A DNA stretch of 64,000 bases from Puffinus mauretanicus (GCA_023333565.1 JAJKFH010001865.1:4340001-4404000); one strand, 5' to 3'. Numbered from the stretch's first letter, positions 12,547 to 28,341 are shown. A program made the numbers and translations. Notes: generated by a model from the letters alone, not told the origin.

Positions 12547-15500
12547 GGGTGAAAAAGGTGATGAATAAGCAATAACAGAAATAGCATTGCTGATAGTGAC
12601 GGTATTTTCAAAGTATATTGCAGAGACTTGGATTTGCTCCAAATTCCATTTGTAAACATCGATGGAACTTCAGAAATTGCTAAATAGAAGTTCGCGTGTG
12701 CCTGTTATTAAGGGCAAAGCTCTTATAGCCCAGTTTTCAGTGGTTCTTATAAAATGCATGTTTTGCTATGCTGAAATGACAAGTACATAAAAATAATCTT
12801 ATAAATTAACTGATTGCATTTTTTTATTACTTATGTTGTGCATCCATTTACGATCTTTATTTTAAGTTCAAGGTAATCAAGGTAGTCACACAACTAAGTG
12901 AACAACAGAGACCGTTTCTTGCCAAGAAGTGTGTCCCCAGTTCACACATCAAAAAGCCTTTGATCATATGTCCTGTTGAAGGCCACTATTGGACAAGGCA
13001 ACTACTTCAATCATCGAACAGACTCATATTTGAACAGGTCAAAGAGTTCTAGTGGAAGAAGCTGTTTTTCTGACATCTTCCTTGGCAAACCATTAGTCTC
13101 ACAAGCATGCATAAATTAGTGCTACTTGGTCATACTTTTGGGGCATTCAGGAAGAAAAAGAGAATGAAGAGAACACTGGTCATTCAAATATATGTCTAGG
13201 TAAAAATAGTATGATATAGTAACACAACATCTTTCTCCATGACTTCATGTGTTCTTGTCTCTGCCAATTGACTGGGTTGTGAGGGTTCACTGTTCTTGAG
13301 GGTCATGTCCTAAAAACATTTTTTAATGTTTGTTTGTCAATCAGCAAACTCTAAAAACCTATGGATTCTCAATCTGAACTTTTCTATCTGATTACTATTT
13401 GACTGTATTTCCCACTTGGGAACATACAAAGGGTTAGTCCATTTCCTTGAGGAAGGACTTTGGTGTTCGCTATTTAAGCTGTTAGAGGAGCCAGCTGTGT
13501 GCCTCACAGGACATTAGGTGGCTTTGTCACTGAATTTTCTGTTCATTTCCAAAACTAGATCAGGTTAGATGTGTCTGAAATGTGAAGAAGTAAAAGGGTT
13601 GAGGGAGAGTATTGGTGGTAGCAGAACAAGAGATAAACATGTCAAGACCTCTCTCCCTTCTGCTGCTACTTCAGTGATGCTGCTTTCTAGGTTTAAGTAC
13701 ATGCATCTCTTTCCTTCCGTAGGGTAAATGCAATATAAAACTGGAAAGCTGTCTGATCATTTATAGCAGGACTGGAGGAAAATCAGAAATTGGGATCCAG
13801 TATTCTAAATCTAGGGCAGTGGCTTTAGCAGGATGATTTAAGGCTCAATCCTTGAACTCAGGGAGATCATTAAGAAAGAGAAGCCAGGTCTCTAAGCTGT
13901 CTGGTAATGGAGGATCTCTTAAGTAAAGCATTGAAATTGTTTGGAAAGCCTTTTACCAGTAATTGCAGCTGTTCTGTTGACTGCACAAATGACCTGGTTC
14001 GTTCTGTCTGTCCCCTTAAGTCTTTACTGGTATCTAGCCGTTGATCTGATCATTTTTATTTTTAAGGAGCCATTCTGTAGTTAAGAATAATATTGTTTGC
14101 AATATCTATATAGGGAAGGGGGGAAACAATGAAGTTTTATTGTGTTTGCAAACAAGTCCATTGTGACCCTGTGGTGTAAAATCAGGAGCACAGCCTGACC
14201 CTTCAGTGTAGGAAGACAGTGCTGAGGTATGAAGTGTATGGATTTCTCTCTCTTGTTGTCAATGTAGAGAAGAAGAAAGATCTCAAACCCAACTTGCTCA
14301 TTTGGTCCCTGCTGCCTACTTTCCCATGTGTTTTGTAGGTAGTTGTCTGCTTTGCCAACAATATAACATACAGAAAAGTACTGTTCCCTGGATATAGTGT
14401 ATATAACATGTAAATCTAGCATTATCATGATCACTTACAAAAAAACTGAAAACACCACCACCTCAGAAGGGTACCACTCTGAAGCTAAACTTTCACCAAG
14501 GTTTAGTTTGAGTGCAGTTGTAGTGACAGAATGGCTGATGAGAGCATAAGTATGAACTGCTGAATTCTTACTTAAGCTAGCAAAGCAGTACACCACAGTA
14601 GGTGTCTCTACTTGAAAATCCAGAAGCAAAATGTCAGGTTCATTTATCTTAACCTGAGAGGAATGCTTTCTAAACTCAGGCATCCATAAAATGTGTCTGA
14701 AAGTTGTTACGTTTATGCAAGCTGTAAAATATCTCCCAATGATTGAGACATAATCGTGTCACAGGTAAGGCAGTCATGGCTTGGAGCCCACGTGCACAAG
14801 TCCTGACATACCTTTACTGGAACTAGGAGCATAGCTTAAGGACACCTGAGAAGCTGTAGAGTGAGTCAGCTTGGGTTGTCAGTTTGATCTCAGTGCCCAC
14901 AGTTGGAGTTGGAGGACTGAAACAGCAGCAAAAGAGAGGAGATGGTGATAGTGTGAAGTAGAAGCCCTGTTTGGGTTGGAAAAGGTTGTGGAAGAGGAGT
15001 CAGAAAGGGAAAAGAGGTGGGCTGAAGAAAAGGGTGCTGGGGAACTGGACCAGAGGAAGAACAGAACTCTGCCTAATTTCTCAACTAAATCTTCACAACA
15101 AAACCGAAATGCCTGCTTTATAGTGTCAAAATAATTTTTTGCTCCCTCAGAGTTGCTGTGTTTGTGCAGAGAGAAGGCCACAACAGGGACAGCCAAGTTT
15201 TCAGTTGTCCAAACAAATCAGAAAGTTTCAAATTGTCCTTTTAACAGCATGTTTCTTGTAAAACATCCAGTGCAGTCAGATTATATCACTAAAAACAAAT
15301 ATACAGTCAGGCATAAAGCCAGAGGATTAGCTACAGTTCTGGTTTATCAAGAACAACAATACTAACATCAGAGCAGAGAGAACTGAAATACTTTAGCACT
15401 TGGATATGTGGTAATTAATGGTTCCTTAATAAGTACTTGGTGAAAGGCTGACGTACTGGGTGTTCCCAGTAAATGACTGAAAGACATTGTTGGTGTGGCA

Positions 15501-18500
15501 GAAACTTAGATCTGGGTTCATAGCTGAATTCTTTCATTAGGTCCTTAGTTCCTTAGCAAATGTAGTTGACTCTGTGCCTCTACTTTAATGCTAGTATCAT
15601 GTGCATTGTTAACTGTGTCTAACATGGGGATAAAATGGTAATGCAAAGGCCTTGTCTACCCTACCTGTCCTTCCCCAAGGGCTTTTAGAAGTACAGATTT
15701 TCTCACTAACACTCTGGTGTGAGTAGCTAGTTGTGTGCTGCACGGGTGCTTTTAGAGTCTGGATTGGGATTAACTTCTTAAAATCAGCCCTATAGACTGC
15801 GCTAAAAATAAACCAATGCTCCGCTCACATTTGGAGGCTTTCAAATCCTGCATTCTAATCTAACTTTACAGCATGGTTACTCTCTAATTAAGGACACCTT
15901 TCTGTGGATTAGAAACTGTTCCATGTCTAACCCCAATGTAAATGAGATATATTAGCTCTTTGCCCAGCAAGTTTTGAATAACTGTTTTTAGTATATCAAA
16001 AAAAAGATGAACTAGCATTTGGTGTCTATACTACAAAAAAGAACAGCTTTGCTGGGATGTACTTTATCTTTTCACTCTACTGACAGACTTTCTTCATTTA
16101 GTTCCATAAGAAATGTTAAATTTTATGAATGAGTCTATCAGTGTTTGACAAACTCTGACTTGAAGATACATCAAATATTATCTCCATTGATAAAAGGCCT
16201 ACATGATTGTTACGACTTTACTTTGCATAACTAAGGACAAATATTACAAATCCTACCAATCTGTTTATATTTACCATGATTTTTTTTACAGTTCTGTCCC
16301 ATATGCAGTTCTATGGCTCTAAATTAACTTAAGACTACCATATAGAGTCTCAGGTTGTCCCAGTCAACAAATCCCATGTTTATACTGTCCTAAACTTCGT
16401 GTAGTTTTTACATTTGTGCAAGCTGCAAGTACAATTTTGGAATAAATGTATCCATGTTGATCTGTATGTCTTAGTTAGAAGGACAAAATCTTTCTGCTTT
16501 GATGAATCTTTTCGGAATATTCAAATAGCTGCAAATAATGTAGTGTGGTTCTGACCGAAGAAGCGTACAGTGCTTTTCCTGACAACAATGGGCTGTTTCT
16601 CTATGATGCCCATTTTCTATGGCAAAGCCCTGCCCAAACAAACAAAACTGCAACTTGAGGTAGGATGACAGCATCATGATTTTTTAAAATGGAATTTTAA
16701 ACATATTTTTATGGAGAATCAATCTGTCTATGGTTTGGTAGGCTATGTGCATAGGACTCCTGGTAATATAATTCTTTGTTTAGTGTAAGGTAAATAAGCA
16801 GGAATACCATCAGTCCAGGAGAAGGTGATGTGCTAAAAGTCGATGAAGTTGGCTGAGAAGACATGAAGTAACTGCTCATGGCCTCTCTCCCTGATTATGG
16901 TAACCACACTTTAAGCATTGCTGCTTATGTGTAATCAAGAACATTAGTTTAGTAAGCTGAGGTACAAAGCGATTTAAATTGATAACTATCCTTTCTTGCT
17001 TAAGTTTAGCCCAAACTCACTAATTGAGGACTGCTGTAATGCGGATATTCGGGAAATGTGTGAGCAGGGAGAGGGAGGGAGAAGGAGAAATAACTTGCCC
17101 TGCTGCTCTGTGTGCTGCTTACACATGGGATCCTAGCATTTAAACACGATGAATTGAAAGAAAGCTCAGTCTTGCAAGTGGATTGATTTAGCAATGGAGT
17201 GGAGTGTCACTAGCAGCTTCAAGGGAGTCCTACCTATTGGTGTAGCACTAAAGCCGTAGGGTCACAGTTGTTAAACAAGAGAAGCAAAACAGCCCTTGCA
17301 ATTCCAGAAGACAGTGGAGGGCTGGTGTCTGATGTTGGAGGATGGAGAGGCTAAATGTCATTTAGAGGAAAGACCGTAGCTGTATTGCTTCAAGCCAGAT
17401 CTGGAGCTGCAATTAATCCAGACAGCATGATTTGGGCAGCTCAAACAATTTAGTATGTCATGAGCTGGAAGACGATGAAGAGCTAAGGGGCATCCTCTAG
17501 GTTTTCTGGCAAATATTTGGCTATGCTTAATTTCAAATGATTTTTTCTTGTTCATGTTCTAGCTTCTGTAAAAGTGCCTGCAACTGCTGGCAGCCAGCAT
17601 AGTTTAAAGCAGCCCTGGGTTTTTCCAGGACAGAAGGGGTTTAACACCTTTGCATCCTCCAGATTCTTCCATGCTTTCTATGAGCTTGGTTTTCTGACTT
17701 GCAGCCAAGTCTTCATATCTCTGCCACTGTCTGCTTGCTGGGAACGCTGCCAAATGCCAGCACCTGTCAGAGCAGAACAAACTGCATGGGCACAACCCTC
17801 CTTGTTGATCAGCAGGGTGCTGGGATTCAAGGGTGGGGGCAGGCCAAGGGGACAGCTGTGAATCTCCTCCTCTTGACAGGAGCTGTGCCACGTGTTCTGT
17901 GATACTGTGGGTTTGCTTTAATGCCCTAAAAAAGCAAATAAGTGTCATATAGATTAATAAAAAATGCAATATAGTCATGAACCATTACTGCATGAAATGT
18001 GTTTGATTTTGTACAACTTGCTAGGGAGCAAATGAGAACACTATTTAAGGTAACACCACATTGACTTACTCGGGGTGATTCCAGTTCCCTGCTCAGCAGC
18101 ACACTTGTTTATCAGATCTTTTGTTGATGTACATCCCTGACTTTCCTCTGTCCTTTTGTCTTCTAACAGCCATCTATGACTGCTCTGTTGTCCCTATCCA
18201 TGCCTGTCTGCTGTCTCTGTGCATCTCCTAGAAATGATGAAACTGATTTAGGCCTTATACTGCAGCTCTGTTGCTTTGTTTTCTAAACAATTTTATTTCT
18301 CCTCACAAATTAAAGAGGAGAGAGAGAAAATGCCCCATCCTTGTCCAATCCTTTCCCTATAAGATAAGCTACAAAATCCTGGCTCTTCTTAAGATGGGAG
18401 GAGTTTTTCTTTGGTTTTAGTGAGGCAAAGCCTTAGTCTGTTTCGTGTTAAACACAGTGGCAGTTAGTGATATTAAATTAAAATAATGTAAAATCTGAAG

Positions 18501-20683
18501 TTTCAATTCCAGAATGTGAAATGGCTTTAAAACCAGAGCAATTGTTCATTTTTAAGAGCTAAGATGAGTAAGTGTTCATGGTAGTTTTCTGATGCAATTT
18601 TATTTTGGATAAATCATTTGGAAGTGTTTCAGTTGTTTAACAGTCTTTCTTGAGTGTTGACAGTTGTTTTCACATACTGGAGTATGGTAATAACTTTACA
18701 GTTAATATTAAGTTATTTATTCCTTGAATCTTGTAGCAGGAGATGAAGATTTTCTCCTTCTTCAATTTAGCATTATGATCAAACCCTATCTGCTTCCAAT
18801 TTGTGTATGAGGACCATATCCTTGCCAGATATTTCATAATCAAGGAGTCAAATCCTATTGCTTAATTAAAAAGACCAAAAGAGAAGTTGTGTACATATAC
18901 AACCTTTGCCTGGTAACATTAAAGTCACCATTGCATGTGAATAGTATTAGGGCAGGTGTTAATGATTGCATTTTTCCCTCATAAGGCTAACACCTCTTTC
19001 CTGTATTTGTAATAGCCATCAAAATGTCTTGGAGAAGTCTAATCTTATTTTTAAAAAATACAAACAATGAAATAACTTTCAACTTTCAGTCCACTCACCA
19101 GAAAACTCCGTAACAAAGTATGAAGAAGGAGGGAGACGAATGACCGAGAAACAGCTGCCCTTGAATGGCCTCTTTAGTGTCCTGTCCTTTGGCTTTTGTC
19201 AAAGGGGGTGGCGTAAGGCACTAAGAACAACCTGTTGCTCTAGCTGCATCTTCCTCCGCCCCTTGCACTCTAAGGACAAGGAGGTTTTGTTCGAATGTCA
19301 AACGCTCTCATATTACTTACTACCAAGTCAAGTGAAGGACACAGAGGGGAAAGGTTTGCTTTATAAACAGTAAGGAAAATAATGTGTCTGAGAAGATGGA
19401 AGTATTGAGATTCAAGTATTTAAATACATAGTCACAATATTTATTAGCTGACACTGTGACAGAATCTCTTCTCCATAAACAAAGGTATGTATACTCATCA
19501 CTAAATTATCTGAATTTTATTTATGTTACTTTCAGTCACCTAGATAGGTCTCAGCAAATCCATTTTGAATGTGTTGTACGTTTAATAACTGATCTATAAT
19601 TCAAGTATTATTTTTCATCACAACAAAAATTTTAAACCTGGAATGCTAAAATGCCAATAAAATACTCTTAGAGAGTGAAGCATGTATGACGTTGCATGGC
19701 ACTTTAAGGGTTTAGGCCTTGGAAATTCCTAAAATGTCACAGAATTGGTAATTTTACAATGCAAAACTTGCGTGTTCTTGGATCTTTAATGATGTAATGT
19801 GGGATGCTTTAGTAATACTGTTCAAATTCTCTAAAAATTTAGAACATGAAAGTGCTAGAAGATATATCAATACAAAGAAATGAATCTGTTCTTAATAACG
19901 TTCTCTATACATCTGAGCAGAATAAGGTAGTACATGATGCTGAGCTTACTAGCCCTGAGCTGATATCTGTAATGGGCACTGTAGGAATAAGTTGGCTGGT
20001 TTTGCTCTCTTAAACACTTCTGTTTCTGACAGCTTCTGATGTTACCAGTCTGTGTGAGATCGTTTTAGATTTCTCAAACACCATCTGAGGGGTTAAGTCA
20101 GGACTTGGTATCATTATGTTTCTTACTGTGATAAGTATGTTGGAAATTACAAAAGCATGAAAAAGTTAAAATGCAGGACCACATTTGAGATCCATTATTT
20201 AATTTTGGATTCCTCTTGTAATGTAGTTACAGATTCAACACTCCCTTCCCTGCCCCCCAAACAGTTATTTGATGCTTTCTGAATCCTTCCCTTCCTATTC
20301 CTTCTATCCTGTGAAATCCAAAGCTCATGTTTTAATGCTCTGCTTCAGCTGGTCTTTGGAAGAGAACTTGTTGCCACTTGACCTGATGACAGATATTTCA
20401 GTGACATGGCAGTTTTGCCACACATGAAATCCTTTGCCTGTTGTTTATTTCACAGGTGTTAGGGAAAAATGCTTTCCCTACAAAAGAGATCAGCTAAAAG
20501 TTTGGAACAATTAGGGAGGGTCATCTCATACCACAGTTAAGTAATGCTAGAAATAGGAGATACTAGTGCTTCTCCCACATTATTGTGAACCAATGTTTAA
20601 CTTTTCTTCCTTACTCCCAAGCAACAAAATTACAGCATATCCTTAAATAACATGGTTTTCTGTGTCCTGAGGTGAATTTATTT

Positions 20684-20697
20684 AAAAAAAAAAAAAA
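20684..20697 (+). repeat. Homopolymer A14
   Basis: This is an uninterrupted run of 14 A in upstream intergenic DNA, with no recognisable retroposon before it. Confidence 0.9.
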
Positions 20698-22158
20698 GAA
20701 GTCTTAGTAAAGTGCTTAACATGCCTCACAAATTCTGAGCTCACCCCTTCTGCTTCTCTTATTTAGGAATTTAATCCTATACACAGCCTTGTACTTGTTG
20801 AATAGTGTTTGTAGACGACCTGCTCTATAGAGCAGGAGGGGGCGGTGTGCAGTACGAGTTAAAAAAGTGGATTCCATGCACTTGTTTGCATTTAAATCAT
20901 TGGACTTCACTACTTGTAAGTTTCCCAATCTGTAAAAACTAATGTAGTATTTCCTTCACCTACAGGTTTTGGGAAGATGAGCTTGTTAAACTCAATGTTC
21001 TTGAGATTCTCAGATAAAAGTCACACTTGAGGTGCCTATTGCTATTAACTATTGCTTCGGTTGCCCTTTAGTGAGGACTGAAACTGTATTTACTTACAGG
21101 GATTAGATGGTGAATCTTTCTTTCCTAAAGAATCATAATTAACTGCCAGCAACTATGTTAGGAATCTCAACAACTATGTGGTGTCGAGCAGTAGACTGAT
21201 AATTGTTTACTTATGAAGTGCTCTCACTGGTTGTGCTGTGCTCTTCTATCGTGTGGTGATCTATACCCACCCCCAAAATGAACCATTTCTAGGGCAGTTG
21301 CTTAAGGCCATTTGTTTTTTTAAATTGGTTCTCTTACAGTTATTAGCATTTGCTCTCAAAGTTTTTCAGTTCTTCCCATATTTGTGTGCTAAAAATAAGA
21401 ACTATTTTTGAATAATTTTGAATAACTTTGTAATTCGTTCATGTTGGTATACTTTGACAGCTGTACAGGTGGATATAGAGAGACCATTTCCTCATCTATA
21501 GCAATTTATTTTCTGCTTCTGCAGCCTAGAGTTGGAAACGTGCTGTGTCTGCACATTTGCCTCACAAGCTCACAAAAACGGGGAACAAGCTGATCTGAAC
21601 TCTTATGTTTCTTTTCTCCCTGCTGGGCTCGCTTGAGAGGGCACCTTTTGTAAGCTAAACAAATAGAGACTGCGGGACTCTCTTAATTTTTGACTTGTAA
21701 GTTGTGATTCTAATTCATCCTCTATCCTGCTTTGCCAGAGAGATTCTACTCTGGTTTATACCGGAAGAGCATAAATTGACTCAAATTGACTTAACATAAT
21801 GTATTTAGTCTTCAAAGACCTTTAAAAGTGTTAATGGACTATAAATCCTCTACAGCATTTTAGGGTTAGGATGGTAAGAAACCAATGTATAAATTGAGCT
21901 GTAAAATTATTGAACACTTCTGCAGCGAGCTTCCTTAAGTTAATGGTATTGAACTAGTTGTCTGATTTCTTTTGTGAATTTTTTCATGTAATCCACAGTT
22001 GCAAATCCCTGAGCCTTTTTTTTAGATCTGTAACTTGTTCAGGAAGTATTCTCTGCCAAATGTTTGTACTCTGTTATGCTTTAGCCATTTTAACGCTTTC
22101 TATTCCACAACTGATAGTAAATACTTTGAAGGTTGTGGTGTCTTTTGTTTGTTTGGGT

Positions 22159-22198
22159 GTTTTTTTTTTCATCACTTTTTTTTTTTTACTTTTTAAGG
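22159..22198 (+). repeat. T-rich low-complexity tract
   Basis: Several long T runs are broken by short CATCAC and AC interruptions. No gene context was seen. Confidence 0.7.
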
Positions 22199-25100
22199 TC
22201 TGAGTCATTCATTTCCACGTTTGAGTTGTGGTAAGCAAAGGCAATGGTTCTGTGGAGGTTTTTTTGTATTCTGACCTGATGATAAGTTAACATACAGCTT
22301 CCAAAAACTTTCTTTTAAAGCAGATTTTTTTTAGTCATAGAACCTTTCCCGTTCTTCATAACTCCTTTAAAATTAATGCTCTGGTACACTCATGACTTCA
22401 GCCTTGGCCTTCTGTACACATTGTCTATAAAGACTACTCAGCAGAGCTGGCACTACTCCTACCTCAGTAAGCTAGGCTTAACGGCATTAGGCCTAAATTA
22501 GAGTACAAGATTTTAAAGCAAAAATAGTTGAATATGAAAAGAATTTGCTGTCACTTACAAATGGTTTTCCTCAACCTCCTCCCCAAAAAAACCCCAAACC
22601 ACACACATGCTGTAACATCCAACTCCAGCACTAAATAAAACTCTTAAAACAGGTGTGCCATGATGAAGTTAAAAATGGCATTAGAAATTCTTACATAAAC
22701 GGTAAGCATTCAAATCTGAAAATCACCACCACCATCTTGATAGATATACATTAAATCCTTGCTTGTCAGAAATAACTGTTCTGTTAACATCTTGGCACTT
22801 TGAGTACCAGTGGGAGAAGGTTCAAACTTATACTTCATACTGCCAAAGGCTGCTTGCAGACATGTTAGTCAAATAATACTGAAATGCCACTGTGCATATA
22901 CACAACTTCCCTCTAGTGATAAGTGAGAATACCAAGGGAATATATGAATTTTGTATATCTTCTCATACTTTGCTCAACAGAGTGACATATCTTGGAAAAG
23001 AGGGCACTATGGGAAGGGTGGATGCTGAAGTATTCTGCTTGACTAGAAAATTTGTTGGGGAGAGAAAGGAGAAACCAGTGAATGAACATTGATGAACAGC
23101 TACTTGCTACTGGAAGTATGGTTTCCTTCTGCACGTGAGGAACCCTCACAGAGGGGCTTTTTTTCCCATAAATTCTAGTGAGCTCTAGAACACGCAGTTA
23201 CATAAGTTGACTCTATTGATTTACACATGTAACTGAAACAGGTGTTTGTTCAGTACTTCTGCTCTGAAGGAAGACCTAGTGTCAGTGTTACCCTTTGGCA
23301 AGGCTTATTCCACTCCACTGACTTTTAGCACACAAGCATCAGCTCAATTAAATCCCTGAAGTCGGATGCATCCATGGCCTTTGTGAAAATGTACAGAACA
23401 TCGAAAACAGTAAGAGCTCTCTATTTCAATGGATTGTGTATATTTTCCTTTAAGGGACAAGCATTCTAAAAATACTTGAAGTACGTAAGTTATTAATAGC
23501 TTTCAGATTCCTAAGATAACTTTTAAAAATTTTGCAAATTCTATTTAAAATAACACTGAATATAATCTTATTTTCTTCTTTCTTTACTGGATACTTCAGA
23601 AACCAGATTTCAAATGCTGTGCATAGCCTATGAGTGTCCTTGTACCTCTGGCTGCATATGTTAAAGATTTTCCTATAAATTATTTAGTGGTAGAATATTC
23701 TAAACACCTCTCTTGTTTGTGTGTATGCACACTCATAATTAGTGAAATAAGCATGGAAATGGATTCCATTGTAGTGTGAAATAAGTCCATAATAATTCAT
23801 ACATGTAATGCTTCTGATTTGAATAATCTCAAGATGAAATAGGAACTGCCTTTGGTTGATCTAGTGTGCTCCTTCTGTGTATGGTATTAGAAGCTTCACC
23901 TTGGCATGTATGAAATCCAGACTTGGTAAGGTTGTCTGTAGACAACCTCATACCTAACTGTTATACCTATATGTAAGGGTTCATACCCTTTTCTCTTTCA
24001 TTTTATAAAGTCCTGTCTGATATACTTGAATGTTTTGATTATCAATATGAATATTCAATCCTATTTCAATCCTGTTTAGTTCTTATCTAGCCTCAAAGGC
24101 ATCCTGTGGCTGTATTCTACAGCATAATTATGAGTTGTGAGAGTTTTATAAAACCTATTTTCTAATACTTTTCAACAAAACAACACCTGTTTTCATGCTG
24201 GGCAGAGTTTGAATATTAATCTAGGCTATAAATATTTGTAACCGGTTCATGAAAGCACAGAGAGTTCAAAAGCTGTCATGAACTGCATGCAATGCTAGTG
24301 CTCCGTTGTGATAATGCTGCTGGTCTTGCAACAGAATGATACAAAATATCTTTGAAATCATGTTAACACACTTTGTTACTTGCAGATAGCTGCAATTAGA
24401 CATGAAAATAGATTCAGGATGAAGTTAAAACTGAGATGCTTTCTGTGTTCAAGTAATATCCCCTAAATGACTGAACTAATATTTGACTGAGAGTCATGTC
24501 TCGAATTTAAAAACTTTGTCGTTTGGGGGATATTATTTTAATAGATTAAAGCACCACAGTTTTAAGTATATCCTGAATTTAAACTTGGCATGGCGACAGT
24601 ACTTCCTTAAGAATTCATTTGGAGTACTGTCTGTAAATTAGAACTTATAAAATTTCAGTGTTAAGTAAGTGTGTAGAATAGAAGTGACTGAAGGCAGATA
24701 GGGCCTGATTCTGTATGGCAACCCACTGCATCCCAAACTAGGAAACTGTTAGCTGCAACTGTGGTTTTCCTCTGAAGTAAGATGTCTTCTGTCTTACAGC
24801 ACCTTTTCTCCCCTCTCTCATATTAGTAGTTGTTGAAAAATTAAGCTGGGTTCAATGCACATTTGCCAATCCCAGGGGCCTGTACAGTACCTATTTTGGA
24901 GATGTGCTAAGCGTACTGACATGATTTGCAAACTCAGAACTGAGTTTTCATGTTTTCAGAAAGAATTCATTTGTTCAAGCATGTTTAGCAGCTGTATTTC
25001 CAAGAAACAAAGGGACTGATGTATCGAAGGCCACTGATCTAGAAAAGTGTCCAGAACAATTGTATTCTTCCAGGGTCCTGTAATGGGAGCTGGTAAGGCT

Positions 25101-28100
25101 GTTCTGGTCCCTCCCCAGACACTCTACTTACTTTTTCACCCTACTGGATTATGAGGAAAAAACCTAAATTATTCCTGGAGCTGGTTTAGCATTGCTCTCT
25201 CACACAGTTCATCTTGATCTCTGCAGAATCCAGCCTGTAAAATATAACACCAGCATGTTGTGTCTCAGACATCCTGTGACACTACTTTGCTTATCTAATC
25301 ATACTAATATTGACTTATGACTGCTTCTCCTTTATTTTGTGGTAACCCTTGTTCTTTAGATATATACAATTCAGTGCGGATATGTCAATATAGTCTGGGC
25401 TTGTAGCTTTCAGTCATGTACTGACCCTCCCCTGGGATCCTCTGGTGGATTTAAAGGTCATCACCAGGTAAGAGGTCACTACTAGGCATGTTCCTACAAA
25501 ACATGGATTGTTTCATCAATGTTTTTGATACTTTAAGTTGGTTTTGATCTAATTTTAGAACAATAGAAAATTTAAATTTCAAAGTGTGTTTGCAAGACTT
25601 GGGAGAATAGCTGAAATGTTTCACTTTGGATTTGTAAATGCAAAAATTCTTTTTTATAATGCTGCAGTTCAAAATAAGGCTACCTTGAAAAAGAACTCCA
25701 AACTTCTGAACTTCCCTTTTCTTACAAAATGAAGAATGTGTAGTGTCTTTTTGCTTTTTTTAAAGACTTATTTTTTTTCAAAATTGCAGAAGACCTGTAT
25801 GTTTTCCAGAAGATGACTCTTCTGGTAAAGATAATTTGAGCAATGTGAGGCAATGCGAGGAGTATTTGTCTTCACAGTGAATACTGCTCTCTCTTAAGAA
25901 AGTTTATTACTTCCTGTCTCTCTGGCCACCTATCTTGGGCACTTTGAGTCATAACCCACAGCTGCTATAGGCTGGCTCAGCTCTCCAGGCACTAGTTCAC
26001 TTCATAACATCCAAAGCTGTAGCCCAACAGCTACTGGATTTGTAAGTTAGAAGCCTGTTTACCAACTGAAAATTAGAGATACCCCTAGGCCAAAACTTTC
26101 GATTCAAAACAACTTTAAGCTTTGACACTAGAATATGATCTAAATAGCCATACACCTTGACCCTACACTAACAAGGTGGGGACAGATAATATTTCTAAAG
26201 TGTCAGTGGAATTTTATTAAGCTTAGTTTTCTAATGAGCAGCTATAAACTGAAGATAATTTCATCTGCATATCTCCATTAAAGAGAACTCTTATTCTTCT
26301 TGTGGTTGAAAATCCTTAAATATCTCTATATATAAGTACTTGAAAATGTAAGCAGTGAAGATTTTAATCTGATTATTTTAGTATAGAGATTTTGTTTTTA
26401 AAGATACTTGCTTAAACAATATTTAGTCCTAAGGAGCAAATGGATCACATTTCTTATTAGAAACAGGGTATCTTAAAGTTTCACAGAGAGCGCGCTAATG
26501 AACTGGTTACTGGAGGGTTGTAGAACGAGTAATACCTCTTGCTGGGTGAAATCTATTGCATAACGTTAACCTTTTGCATGAGCCAAGCTTCTCAGGATAG
26601 TAAACAATACACAAGTGGTACCTATAGTGCAGCCTCAGAAAAGAAACAAGTTATGATTGATTTACCATAGCAATGCCATTATATCTCTCATACTTTGAGG
26701 TCCATATCATGCCCCTAGCACTTGTAATTCACTATTAAACCATTAAAATTACAGAGTCAAAGTCTTTTGTAAAAATTGAGATCCCACTTTTCCCTTTGAA
26801 TGTTTTACTGTACCAATATGAGGCCTTTTGGCCAATGTGCCTTAAAGGAAAGATTTCTTTTAATTCTGTAATTTCAGAAACTTTTCTACTATGATATATA
26901 AGGATATATTTCTAGTGCCGTTCTATGAACCCAAGCTTTCAAAAATGAGTCAAGATCTGCAGATTGATGAGATTCAGGCTTTTTTGTCTTAACGTTTTTA
27001 AGTCAAACAGTATGGGTTTTATTTGGCTTCTGTGGTTTGCAGTCTTCACAGTACCCTTTGACTGTGCTCCTAGAGCTCTAATCCCTAGATTCCCTTTCAG
27101 TATTTGCAAGAGCACAGAATTGAGGACAACTGCAAGATTCCCCAGCTGGCAATACTGAAAACTGAGTATCTATCTTAGCATGCTAATAATCTATAATTTA
27201 TTTGACTGTGAGGCTGTGGAAGTTAAAATATAGTGGCTGTGAGTGTTCGAGTCTGCCTGGCCAAGTTAAAAATGAACAAATAGAACTGCGGGGAATTCAC
27301 TTACCACAGTGAAGAGAATTAATTTGAGAAAATATGTGAAAAAAGGTGTCAGTCCTATATTTGTGTGTATCTACCCAGATACTTCCCTTAGAAATATCCA
27401 CTGCTATATGTCATTTCATTCAAGGGTGTTTAGTTACAGGATATCATTTTTAATCCTATTTAAATAGTTAATCCAACTAAGAGTTGAGAGAAAAAGGGTG
27501 CAAATGTTAATACAAGGGATGTGTGTCTATTTTACCTGCCAAATGACAGAATTACGATATGACTGCTATTTTCAAATAGGTTTATTTCAATTGGTTTGAA
27601 TGACAGCAAACAGAGAGGGTTCTTCTGACTTTGAGATAAGTAAATAACACATACAATTACAAATCATGCTAGCTTTGATGTAATTAGCTACAGCTTCACT
27701 GAATTTCCTAAGAAAAACCCACTTTAGAGAGGATTTGGCCCTTCAGAAGATTGGAGAAGCTGATTATGTGTTGTCTTGCCCACTGCCAGTCACCATCTGG
27801 TGCGCTGGCACCTTGTGGTGGTTTAAATGTGACAGTAACATTACACAGGTGTAAGAAAAGCAGGAAAAAAAACAATAGCGAATCACAACCATGAAGTACA
27901 GTTGGGAAATACTTGGTTTACAGTGTACAAACAGATTGTTCTTTCAGCTTAAGAAAGAGAATTTGGCTCTGTTAGTAGTTGGCTAAGCTTTGTCAGACTT
28001 GACATGAACAAAGATCAGACTTTCTGCTTGGGTCTGTACATCACAAGAATATACACAAAATCTGGAATAGTCCTTCAAGTGCTCTGCATACAGTTTGAAA

Positions 28101-28341
28101 GGTACATGACCTCTGGTCTTATTGTTAGCATGCCCTTCTAGCTCTTGCGGTCTTTTTCGGTAACATTCAGTTTAGAAAGTTTTTTTTCTTTTAAACTAGA
28201 GCAGTATGAATACATCACTCCTTGAGGAAAAATTTTGGCTGTCTCTCAGAAATAGAGCAGGATTTTCATTCGGCAGAGGATTGGCAACAGAGAATAATTC
28301 TTAATGGAATTATCCAGGAATTCCTTGAACTTTTCAGCATT

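Noticed and set aside
14081..14434. Minus-strand open frame of 117 codons
   Set aside because: Composition is random-looking and no family could be recognised.
14879..15196. Minus-strand open frame of 105 codons
   Set aside because: It is serine-rich and has no recognisable domain or splice context; consistent with chance.
17604..17978. Minus-strand open frame of 124 codons in a GC-richer patch
   Set aside because: No similarity to a known family, no promoter or splice signals that I could support, and an overlapping + frame of similar length.
27781..27830. Stem-loop and CTCF-like sequence around CACCATCTGGTG
   Set aside because: Arms are only 5 bp and the match to the CTCF core is poor.
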